Positions 14,278 through 20,299 of a stretch of 20,354 bases of DNA are shown here, in pieces. The notes under the pieces are model-generated. The model made no database searches, was not told the DNA's origin, and saw nothing but the letters and a program-made list of their open reading frames with translations. The DNA comes from a virus: positions 1 to 20,354 of the IMG/VR virus record IMGVR_UViG_3300045973_000227; one strand, 5' to 3'. The position numbers and the translations under genes are program-made. The number at the start of each line of letters is the position of its first letter. Positions within the stretch are counted from its first letter, which is position 1.

Positions 14278-14554
14278 TCTTTAACCTCTCTATTTCCAAT
14301 TCAAGTTTCATAATCTCTGCAGTAAATGTGAAATTTTCTTCGTCCCTGATTCTCTTTTGTTCATGCCCAAATTTCCAGCCCTCTTCCCAGTTAGCATTGG
14401 CAGCTTTCATTCCAGCTTGATACCCTGCTTGCCACTTTGCGGGTAAATTGTCCATTGCTCTTTTGGCTATCCCTTGAACTTTTTCAAGGCTAGATTTTAG
14501 ATCATCTATCTGTTTTGAAAGATCAGCAAATGCTGCATCATTTTCAATTTTCAT
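14267..14554 (-). CDS. Coiled-coil hypothetical protein upstream of uvsY, 95 aa
   Basis: First gene of the leftward operon. Minus-strand AAGGA lies about nine bases before its ATG at 14554. Residues 1-35 form a heptad-like helix (FADLSKQIDDLKSSLEKVQ). The middle is Trp/Ala/Gly-rich (KWQAGYQAGMKAANANWEEGWKFG), and the end is another coiled coil (IMKLELEIERLKNGR). No known family. The divergent gap to uvsW is only 25 bases. Its job may be linked to UvsY, whose start it overlaps, but this is position only. Confidence 0.65.
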   Translation of the reverse strand: MKIENDAAFADLSKQIDDLKSSLEKVQGIAKRAMDNLPAKWQAGYQAGMKAANANWEEGWKFGHEQKRIRDEENFTFTAEIMKLELEIERLKNGR

Positions 14555-14566
14555 TCAAATTTTCCT

Positions 14567-14574
14567 TATAAATA
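14567..14574 (+). promoter_or_regulatory. T4-type late promoter directly before uvsW
   Basis: An exact TATAAATA. By T4 spacing the transcript starts at 14580, the A of the uvsW ATG, so the message would be leaderless. AAAGG (14574-14578) is too near the ATG to be an ordinary ribosome site. T4 uvsW is also expressed from a late promoter. The box overlaps the 5' leader of the divergent operon. Confidence 0.65.
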
Positions 14575-14579
14575 AAGGC

Positions 14580-16079
14580 ATGGAAAGAAAACACGACATA
14601 ATTATCCACCTACAAACCTATGCGACAGTTACGATTGAATGTAACAATACCATAGCAGGGGAGCTAAGTCAATATTTTTCAGCCTTTGCTGCGAACTATC
14701 GATTTGCCCCTCTATTCAAGAACAAAATGTGGGGCGGTAAAATATACTTCTTCAAATTGGCAACCAATGAACTCCCTATCGGGCTTGTTGAAAAGTTGTA
14801 CGAGTTTGCCAGATTGGGAAAGTATACAATACATTGTACATATGAGCGACATAATTGTATAAAACGTGAGGATCTTCAAAAATTTGTGGATTCCCTTAAC
14901 CTACCTTTCCCCATGCGAGATTACCAGTTCGAAGCCGTTTATGATTGTATTACCAAAAAGATCATAAATGTACAAGCAAACACAAGTAGTGGCAAAAGTC
15001 TTATAATTTATGTCATTGCTAGGTTCATGGTCTACATGAAGAAGAAGATGATCATCATTTGCCCTGCTACCCAATTGGTGGAACAAATGTTTGGTGACTT
15101 CATATCCTACGGCTGGGAAGCTGAACGATATTGCCATAGGGTATATGGTGGGCAAGAGAAGTTCTTCAATGCCCCTGTAACCATTTCTTGTTGGCAATCC
15201 ATGATCACCACTAAGGTTAGGAAAGAAAACCCCTACGATAGCTTCTCATGTCTTCTGATCGATGAAAATCATCTAGGGGCAGCAAAGTCAATCGCTGAGT
15301 TGAGTAAAGTGTGTATCAATGCCGAATACCGCTTTGGGTTCTCAGGGACATACCCAGAACAAAGTATAGCTGATTGGTATACCATTGTTGGATCTACTGG
15401 GCCTATCAAAACTTTCACTACCTATAAGAAGTTACAGGCTGATGGTCACATTACCCCATTGAAGATCTACAACGTCATGTTGAACTATAGTCGTGACTTC
15501 AAACTTCAAGTCTACAATGAATGTGGTACCGATTACCAGAAGCAAAGTGACTTGATATACAATAACCCTGATCGTAACCAGTTCCTATTGAAGATGGTGC
15601 AAAACCTCAAAGAGAATTGTTTGATCCTGTTCACCAAGAAAGAAGGGCATGGTTATGGTATCAGGGAACTCTTTGAAAATGAACTCAAAGATAAACACCT
15701 GATCTATATCGATGGTGACATTAGTGTTGAGGATAGGGAAAAGGCAAGGAAGATCCTTGAGACTAGGAATGATGTGGTCATGTTGGCTACCTATGCTCTC
15801 ATGTCTACTGGTATCAACATGAAGAACCTTCACTCTGTTATATTTGCATCAGGGTACAAGTCCAAAACTAAAACACTACAATCTATAGGTAGGGTATTAC
15901 GCTTGTCACCTGGGAAGAAACATGCTAAACTGTTTGATATAGTTGACAACCTATCTTTCCAAGATAGAGTTAATGACATAAAGTTCATTAACCACTCCAT
16001 GAATCACTATAAGGAACGGTCAGAGTTTTATAGGGTAGAGGAATGGGATGTAAAGACAGTCAAATATGACCTAAAGTGA
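14580..16079 (+). CDS. uvsW: UvsW SF2 helicase (recombination and R-loop processing)
   Basis: 499 residues, about T4 UvsW length. The N-terminal 100 residues match its accessory domain (ANYRFAPLFKNKMWGGKIYFF against DGYRFNPRFRYGNWDGRIRLL), and RDYQFEAV (113-120) is the Q-like motif. Walker A is ANTSSGKS (133-140), motif II DENH (228-231), motif III FSGT (254-257), and QSIGRVLR in the second RecA lobe is motif VI. UvsW unwinds branched DNA and R-loops, helping stop origin-dependent replication and promote recombination-dependent replication. The start is fixed by alignment to the T4 N-terminus and by a late promoter whose start point coincides with the ATG. A non-coding region follows. Confidence 0.92.
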   Translation: MERKHDIIIHLQTYATVTIECNNTIAGELSQYFSAFAANYRFAPLFKNKMWGGKIYFFKLATNELPIGLVEKLYEFARLGKYTIHCTYERHNCIKREDLQKFVDSLNLPFPMRDYQFEAVYDCITKKIINVQANTSSGKSLIIYVIARFMVYMKKKMIIICPATQLVEQMFGDFISYGWEAERYCHRVYGGQEKFFNAPVTISCWQSMITTKVRKENPYDSFSCLLIDENHLGAAKSIAELSKVCINAEYRFGFSGTYPEQSIADWYTIVGSTGPIKTFTTYKKLQADGHITPLKIYNVMLNYSRDFKLQVYNECGTDYQKQSDLIYNNPDRNQFLLKMVQNLKENCLILFTKKEGHGYGIRELFENELKDKHLIYIDGDISVEDREKARKILETRNDVVMLATYALMSTGINMKNLHSVIFASGYKSKTKTLQSIGRVLRLSPGKKHAKLFDIVDNLSFQDRVNDIKFINHSMNHYKERSEFYRVEEWDVKTVKYDLK

Positions 16080-16137
16080 CCCTTGTGGCCTAGGGCTGTC
16101 AAGAGTGTATATATAATATTAACAATATAACTAGTAT

Positions 16138-16185
16138 GGTTTTGACTTTGGTTTTGACTTTGGTTTTGACTTTGGTTTTGACTTT
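16138..16185. repeat. 12-bp tandem repeat, four copies (GGTTTTGACTTT)
   Basis: Four exact head-to-tail copies of GGTTTTGACTTT at 16138, 16150, 16162 and 16174, followed by a partial GACTTT. It lies just after an AT-rich tract. The TTTTGAC core recurs as half-sites in the two downstream early promoter regions. It could be iterons or protein-binding sites. Confidence 0.9.
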
Positions 16186-16209
16186 GACTTTTGTATCTAC
16201 CCAGAGGCT

Positions 16210-16275
16210 GATTGGGCATAACTAGAGCGGCATAGGACAATCTCATGGATTATCCAGTACTCAGTATGCCCAATC
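16210..16275. repeat. 11-bp perfect inverted repeat with a 44-base loop
   Basis: GATTGGGCATA (16210-16220) and TATGCCCAATC (16265-16275) are exact reverse complements. The loop contains further pairable segments such as TGGATTATCCA (16246-16256). No T tract follows on either strand, so it is not an intrinsic terminator. It is more likely a folded RNA or DNA element. Confidence 0.75.
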
Positions 16276-16526
16276 CCGATAACGGTTTGCATCTACCCTT
16301 TCGGCTTCATGGGGTTCATGTCAGGAAAAGACTGCATGAACTTCTAGAGACTTTGAGTGGTAACTTTCTCCACCCGATATGCCCTCTCTCCAGACACCTT
16401 CACTGAACCAGTGGAAGTGACATCGTAAGGTTGGGGTGTGCATATCTGGCACATTGTACCCCGAAGAATCTCTTTTGCCCATAGTGCCGCAGCTCATAAA
16501 CAAAGAGATTGGAAATGTAACAATTC

Positions 16527-16534
16527 TATTTATA
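16527..16534 (-). promoter_or_regulatory. Late-promoter match on the minus strand
   Basis: TATTTATA on the plus strand is TATAAATA on the minus strand. A transcript would start near 16521 and run left through the non-coding region toward the 3' end of uvsW. An exact match outside genes is notable, but a single 8-base match in an AT-rich spacer may be chance. Confidence 0.35.
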
Positions 16535-16605
16535 CTCCAGTTTTACTTCCAAAGTCAAATCGAAATTCCAACTACCTGATATATAAGATATTTTGCCATT
16601 TCGGG

Positions 16606-16635
16606 TTGACTTTACCCTTTGTGTTATTGTATAGT
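16606..16635 (+). promoter_or_regulatory. Sigma70-type early promoter for the nuclease gene
   Basis: TTGACT (16606-16611), an 18-base spacer, and TATAGT (16630-16635). The -10 box and following bases (TATAGTCAAATT) are identical to those of the promoter at 17372-17400, which argues for a shared early-promoter type. Expected start about 16642. Confidence 0.78.
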
Positions 16636-16645
16636 CAAATTTGAC
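16634..16645. promoter_or_regulatory. Operator-like palindrome at the early promoter (GTCAAATTTGAC)
   Basis: A perfect 12-bp palindrome overlapping the end of the -10 box and the predicted start point, where a repressor would block RNA polymerase. Its half-site TTTGAC also occurs in the tandem repeats at 16138-16185 and, in variant form, at the second early promoter. Confidence 0.45.
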
Positions 16646-16664
16646 ATTCTCACCTGGGGGCATA

Positions 16665-17375
16665 ATGTATTTAGTAAATGATAAAGCGAACTATGATATC
16701 CATTGTGGATTTGAACTAAATGAACAGAAACTTATGAAAAGTTTGCATAGAATCAATAACTTGTTAGAAGAAATTCCAAGTAAGATATATGTAAGATTAG
16801 ATTCAACCACAATAAGTGGGATCATAAGTTCACATGTTGTATTGGGGATAGAAGAAAATACAGATTCTAAAGGTAACCCACACTCACATGGCAGACCTGA
16901 TTTACTCCCATCTAGTTTACATATTTCAAAAAGTGGTATATATACCACTGGGTTAGAGATAAAATGTACCCCTGGGGCAGTTGATGCAAAAAAGTATTTT
17001 CTTGAAAAGTGTACCCCAAGGATAAAGTTTATAGATGATATCAAATGGACAAGTCACCATAATTTTGTAAGAAGTGCGTTGTACACTCTATGGGATTATA
17101 ACACAAATGGGATTCCGTTTATAACTGCATGTATGTTAACAAAATTGAATCAAGATTGTTTTAGTACGTTTAAAAGATCAAGTAATGCATGTCGGATATT
17201 ACCACCAGCACTTAAGATGATAGCTTCAAATTGGGTGGTGTTGTATGATAACCCATTATATATAAACACTTATTCTAGGTTGCTAGGGAAAAATTTATTG
17301 AGCCATACCACAGTTCATTTTGATAGGGATGATGTTGAAGTACCTCGCAATAATCTATCTGAGTTTTTTAATTGA
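16665..17375 (+). CDS. Candidate PD-(D/E)XK-fold nuclease (restriction-endonuclease-like), 236 aa
   Basis: I use ATG 16665, four bases after GGGGG (16656-16660); the TTG at 16641 sits at the transcription start. Residues 72-104 show the nuclease signature: HGRPD with P78 and D79, a hydrophobic segment, then G96-L-E98-I-K100, i.e. PD-x18-ExK, followed by a TPGAVDAKKYF helix as in restriction-type endonucleases. The remaining C-terminal part is helical, with W153 and an NTNGIPFITACMLTKLN segment. Early expression suggests host DNA degradation or takeover, or a selfish endonuclease. No partner methyltransferase is adjacent. Arg codons are almost all AGA/AGG and the gene is very AT-rich, unlike the helicase that follows. 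No family can be named without a profile search. Confidence 0.55.
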   Translation: MYLVNDKANYDIHCGFELNEQKLMKSLHRINNLLEEIPSKIYVRLDSTTISGIISSHVVLGIEENTDSKGNPHSHGRPDLLPSSLHISKSGIYTTGLEIKCTPGAVDAKKYFLEKCTPRIKFIDDIKWTSHHNFVRSALYTLWDYNTNGIPFITACMLTKLNQDCFSTFKRSSNACRILPPALKMIASNWVVLYDNPLYINTYSRLLGKNLLSHTTVHFDRDDVEVPRNNLSEFFN

Positions 17376-17400
17376 CCATAAACTAAAAACCGTCTATAGT
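17372..17400 (+). promoter_or_regulatory. Sigma70-type early promoter for the helicase gene
   Basis: TTGACC (17372-17377), a 17-base spacer, and TATAGT (17395-17400), overlapping the end of the nuclease gene. The string TATAGTCAAATT is shared with the promoter at 16606-16635. Predicted start about 17407, with a leader of about 35 bases. Confidence 0.8.
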
Positions 17401-17411
17401 CAAATTATAGA

Positions 17412-17423
17412 GTTTGATCAAAC
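17412..17423. promoter_or_regulatory. Palindrome just downstream of the helicase promoter (GTTTGATCAAAC)
   Basis: A perfect 12-bp palindrome at about +6 to +17, with TTTGA/TCAAA half-sites like those of the element at 16634-16645. A GTCAAA copy also lies at 17399-17404. Position fits an operator, or a hairpin in the 5' leader before AAGGAG. Confidence 0.4.
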
Positions 17424-17441
17424 AACAAAGGAGATTCAATC

Positions 17442-18920
17442 ATGTTCCAACCTTCCCCACAACAAGCAGACTTCTTCAACTGGATTCTTACTGGTAAGGG
17501 TTCATGTGTTCTTGAAGCTGTTGCTGGTTCTGGTAAGACCACTACCCTGATTGAAGCTCTTAAAATCATGGAAGGTTCGATCTTCTTTGGCGCATACAAC
17601 AAGAAGATTGCCGAAGAAATCAAATCAAAGGCACCTTCCAAAGCAGGGCTTGTCATTTCAACCATTCATGCAGCTGGTCTTGCCGCATGGAAAAAGGTTG
17701 CCCCTAAATGCCAGATCGATGGTTACAAATGTCGTGCAATCTATCGTGCAAACTTCAAGGGCAATGACTTCTATGAACTTGAAGGTGCAATTCTTTCATT
17801 GGTATCATATGCCAAGCAAGCAGCAATTGGCGCAGTTTGCTCTGCAGCTGATGAATCAGTATGGTACGAACTGGTCAACCACTTCAACATCGATTGCCTT
17901 GACAAAGATGAAGTAGTTGTTAAGACTGCCCAGAAAATGCTGGAATTGTCAACACAAAAAGATGTAGATGTTGTTGACTTTGACGATATGATCTTTTCCC
18001 CATTGTTCCACAAAGTAACTGCCCAGCAGTATGATTGGGTTTTAATTGACGAGGCACAAGATACCAACGCTTCCCGTAGGGCTTTGTCGCTCCTGATGCT
18101 GAAAAGGGGTGGTCGTTTGGTAGCAGTTGGTGACCGTCACCAAGCAATCTATGGCTTCACTGGCGCAGACTCTGATGCACTTGACCTCATTGGTGCAGCA
18201 GTAAGTGCAGTTCAAATGCCTTTGACTGTAACTTACCGTTGCCCTAAATCAGTTGTCCTTGAAGCACGTAAGTATGTTTCCCACATCACCGCTCATGAGT
18301 CAGCTATTGAGGGTACCGTTTCTCAATTCAATGGTGATCTGGTTAATGTCGTGAAGCCTGGGGATGCAATCCTTTGCCGCTTCAATGCACCAATCGTAGA
18401 GTTGGTTTACCGCTTCATTGCAAATGGTGTTGCAGCCAAAGTTGAAGGTCGTGAAGTTGGCAACGCAATGAAAACTCTGGCAAGACGCTACAAGTCAAAA
18501 ACCTACTCCGTTCTGGTTGAGCGTGTTGAAGCATTCGCAACCCGTGAAGCTGCAAAGCTCCGCATCAAGGAAATGGAGTCGATGGCAGTTGCTGTAGAGG
18601 ACAAGGTTCGTTGCCTTAAGGTTATCATTGCCAGAGCACAAAAGATCGATCCTAAGACCTCTGATCCAGTTGCACGTGTATGTGACGAGATCGATTCGAT
18701 CTTTGCTGATGGTGTTGATACCAAATGTGTTCTGCTCTCTACGATCCACAAGTCAAAAGGTCGTGAGTGGAAAAACGTGTACTTCCTTCAAACTGGCCCA
18801 GCAAAATGGGCAAGAATGGAGTGGGAACTGGCACAAGAGCAGAATCTTCTCTATGTTGCAGTTACCAGATCCCAAGAGAACCTGTTCTTGGTTCCACCAC
18901 CAAAGAAAGGGGAGCGTTAA
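17442..18920 (+). CDS. UvrD/Rep-like SF1 DNA helicase (Dda-type role)
   Basis: 492 residues, strong AAAGGAG site eight bases before ATG 17442. Motifs in order: Q motif (SPQQADFF, 5-12), Walker A AVAGSGKT (26-33), motif Ia (STIHAAG, 73-79), motif II LIDEAQD (201-207), motif III VGDRHQAIYGFTGAD (229-243), motif IV TYRCP, motif V STIHKSKGREWKNVY, motif VI LLYVAVTRSQENL near the C-terminus. It moves on single-stranded DNA and unwinds duplexes with ATP. The length is between T4 Dda (439) and full UvrD (~720), so the accessory subdomains are short. It has an early promoter. Arg is coded mostly by CGT/CGC, unlike the AGA/AGG-rich neighbours, suggesting separate acquisition or selection for high expression. 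Confidence 0.92.
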   Translation: MFQPSPQQADFFNWILTGKGSCVLEAVAGSGKTTTLIEALKIMEGSIFFGAYNKKIAEEIKSKAPSKAGLVISTIHAAGLAAWKKVAPKCQIDGYKCRAIYRANFKGNDFYELEGAILSLVSYAKQAAIGAVCSAADESVWYELVNHFNIDCLDKDEVVVKTAQKMLELSTQKDVDVVDFDDMIFSPLFHKVTAQQYDWVLIDEAQDTNASRRALSLLMLKRGGRLVAVGDRHQAIYGFTGADSDALDLIGAAVSAVQMPLTVTYRCPKSVVLEARKYVSHITAHESAIEGTVSQFNGDLVNVVKPGDAILCRFNAPIVELVYRFIANGVAAKVEGREVGNAMKTLARRYKSKTYSVLVERVEAFATREAAKLRIKEMESMAVAVEDKVRCLKVIIARAQKIDPKTSDPVARVCDEIDSIFADGVDTKCVLLSTIHKSKGREWKNVYFLQTGPAKWARMEWELAQEQNLLYVAVTRSQENLFLVPPPKKGER

Positions 18921-19195
18921 TGGATAGGAGATTTGATACAAATCCAGAACTTGAAGGGTTAAAAACAAGACCTTATTGGATATTGAAACGATTGGATATT
19001 CATAACAAAGAACAACTTTTAAAAAGAATTAATGATGACTCTAATTTCCCAAAAACTATCTTAGCATTGAATAATGCAGGTAAAGGCTCAATACGGGAAA
19101 TTTATGCATGGGCTGGGCTTGAATATATAAACAAAAATGTTACATGGGCAATACAGATATTGAAACAACATGGGTACAAGGTGGAGAAAATATGA
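18920..19195 (+). CDS. Small helix-hairpin-helix protein resembling the RNA polymerase alpha C-terminal domain
   Basis: 91 residues. The ATG shares a base with the helicase stop (TAATG), and AAAGGGGAG lies before it. Residues 14-34 (LKTRPYWILKRLDIHNKEQLL) and 50-67 (LNNAGKGSIREIYAWAGL) align with the two HhH halves of bacterial alpha-CTD (TVRSANCLKAEAIHYIGDL and [21 protein letters not shown]). Conserved are R17 (alpha R265), G54 (G296), S57 (S299) and E60 (E302), while N268 is replaced by Trp. The loop between the halves is a few residues longer. In bacteria this domain contacts UP-element DNA and activators. A phage copy could bind DNA or alter host transcription, but it may be a generic HhH DNA-binding domain. 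Confidence 0.6.
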   Translation: MDRRFDTNPELEGLKTRPYWILKRLDIHNKEQLLKRINDDSNFPKTILALNNAGKGSIREIYAWAGLEYINKNVTWAIQILKQHGYKVEKI

Positions 19196-19347
19196 ACTGC
19201 CCAAAATGTGAAGTGGGTTCCTGTGTTTCAGAATCCGCTTCATTTGACAACCCTGAGACAATGCTAATTCATCCTTTCTTGGTATACACATGCATTGATT
19301 GTGGGTATATATTCGAAGGAAAGATAAATAATAGATACCAACCTTAA
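19192..19347 (+). CDS. Small zinc-ribbon protein, 51 aa
   Basis: Start at ATG 19192, overlapping the previous stop (ATGA) and behind GTGGAG (19181-19186). The earlier ATG 19144 would lie inside the alpha-CTD-like gene. Begins MNCPKCEVGSC and has CIDCGYIFEG about 30 residues later, the paired knuckles of a zinc ribbon with a beta-strand between them. No further domain. Function unknown; its setting among early regulatory genes makes a nucleic-acid-linked role possible. Confidence 0.72.
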   Translation: MNCPKCEVGSCVSESASFDNPETMLIHPFLVYTCIDCGYIFEGKINNRYQP

Positions 19348-19358
19348 GTGGAGTATCT

Positions 19359-19880
19359 ATGCAAATCAAGAATTTTAAACAATTCATAAACGAAGCAACC
19401 AGTGTGAAAGAAGCTCAAGAAATTTTTAATGAGTTTAAAGCAAAGTTAGAGTCAAAGTATCAAGAGGTAAATCCAAATTTCAAAGTCTTGGGGTCTAGTC
19501 ATCTTTTTGATAGGGTAGTGGAAAGACTGAACAACAAGAATGAACTTACGAACATTTTCAATAAGGTCTATGATCGATTTTTCAAGTCTACATTTCAAAA
19601 AGGCTTTTCAACCCAAATCGATCCTGGGGCTTTTAAGTTGTCGCCAAGTAAAGAATGGGAGATCCAACATAAGATTTTTATTGACCCTAAAAACTTTAGG
19701 TGTATAGTATATACTGTAAAGCCTATTATTGTTGGTAAAGATGTAAATGGGATCGCCAGCATGAATTTCATCACTATAAACGACTTGAACAGGGATGGGA
19801 AGAACAACCCAGCTTATAGAAACACAACTGCAATCACTGAATCCATAGATTGGGATACCATAAACGAAATTGAAGATTGA
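19359..19880 (+). CDS. Unknown protein with capsid-targeting-like N-terminus, 173 aa
   Basis: ATG 19359 behind GTGGAG (19348-19353). The first 13 residues, MQIKNFKQFINEA, closely resemble T4 capsid-targeting sequences (MKTYQEFIAEA in internal proteins), with a possible prohead-protease cut after INE. The rest has SSHLFDRVVERL (~45-56), helices, then strands FRCIVYTVKPIIVG. The H...R..ER pattern followed by a VYTV strand is vaguely like small RNase-toxin-type folds (DUF4258-like), but that is weak. If the tag is real, this is an internal head protein injected with DNA. The gene lies away from head genes, as T4 internal protein genes may. Confidence 0.65.
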   Translation: MQIKNFKQFINEATSVKEAQEIFNEFKAKLESKYQEVNPNFKVLGSSHLFDRVVERLNNKNELTNIFNKVYDRFFKSTFQKGFSTQIDPGAFKLSPSKEWEIQHKIFIDPKNFRCIVYTVKPIIVGKDVNGIASMNFITINDLNRDGKNNPAYRNTTAITESIDWDTINEIED

Positions 19881-19899
19881 CAACGAAAGGAACAAACTA

Positions 19900-20289
19900 A
19901 TGAAAAGAGAAATCCAGTTCGTGGAAGTTTGGGATAAGCCAACATTAAAAGGATTCCCATCAAAGGAATCAATCGTAGTTACAATAGCGTTATATCAATA
20001 TGATGGGGATGCTACAGCTGGGTATGCATTCAAGATGCCTGGGGATCAACATGTTCCTCGTATTGGTAGAGGCATAGCACGACATGCAAAGTATAGTAAT
20101 CTGTTTGATGTTAACCCAACATGCCCTGAGAAGTATCTTTTAAGGTACCTTGATGTTGTTAATAAAAAGTTCCCCAGTAAGATAATGGATAGGTTAAAAG
20201 CCATAGCAGGGGTTTCAAGTATTGGAATGAAGTCTTCAGCCTATAAGTATCGTATCCAACCTGCTACGATCAACTACATAGAAGACTAG
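19900..20289 (+). CDS. Hypothetical protein, 129 aa
   Basis: I choose ATG 19900 (MKREIQFVEV), eight bases after GAAAGGAA (19885-19892); ATG 19870 would begin inside the previous gene. Mixed alpha/beta composition: a strand start, ESIVVTIALYQYDGD, then GIARHAKYSNLFDVN, then a helical, basic C-terminal half. No signal peptide, membrane segment or cysteine cluster (single Cys in PTCPEKY). Not recognised. Followed by a zinc-ribbon gene 10 bases on. Confidence 0.6.
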   Translation: MKREIQFVEVWDKPTLKGFPSKESIVVTIALYQYDGDATAGYAFKMPGDQHVPRIGRGIARHAKYSNLFDVNPTCPEKYLLRYLDVVNKKFPSKIMDRLKAIAGVSSIGMKSSAYKYRIQPATINYIED

Positions 20290-20299
20290 GAGAACTATC

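Larger units (their letters stand above)
16080..16640. other. Long non-coding region between uvsW and the early genes
   Basis: About 560 bases without a convincing gene. It holds an AT-rich tract (16105-16135, mostly TA/AT runs), a 12-bp tandem repeat, an 11-bp inverted repeat, a hairpin near 16398-16414 (CTTCACTG with CAGTGGAAG, one bulge), and at its end an early promoter. No tRNA T-arm (GTTCRA) is found on either strand. A minus-strand frame at 16321-16497 has no ribosome site. T4 has a replication origin beside uvsY, so an origin is one possibility, a structured RNA another. Confidence 0.5.

Noticed and set aside
16080-16110. Terminator after uvsW
   Set aside because: Only a weak, bulged pairing (TGACCCT with AGGG..GTCA) is present and no T tract follows.
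16138-16185. CRISPR array
   Set aside because: The repeats are 12 bp, directly adjacent, without spacers and without cas genes.
16028-16246. A minus-strand frame with a Ser-Gln-Asn-Gln repeat
   Set aside because: The repeat is simply the translation of the 12-bp tandem repeat, and the frame runs into the coding end of uvsW without start signals.
16321-16503. A minus-strand protein gene of about 60 aa
   Set aside because: The longest start is TTG, the ATG at 16497 has no ribosome site, and the product resembles no family. Kept only as a note beside the opposing promoter match.
18495-18751. Minus-strand ORFs opposite the helicase gene
   Set aside because: They overlap conserved helicase coding sequence and have no ribosome sites; long antisense frames are expected from this codon usage.
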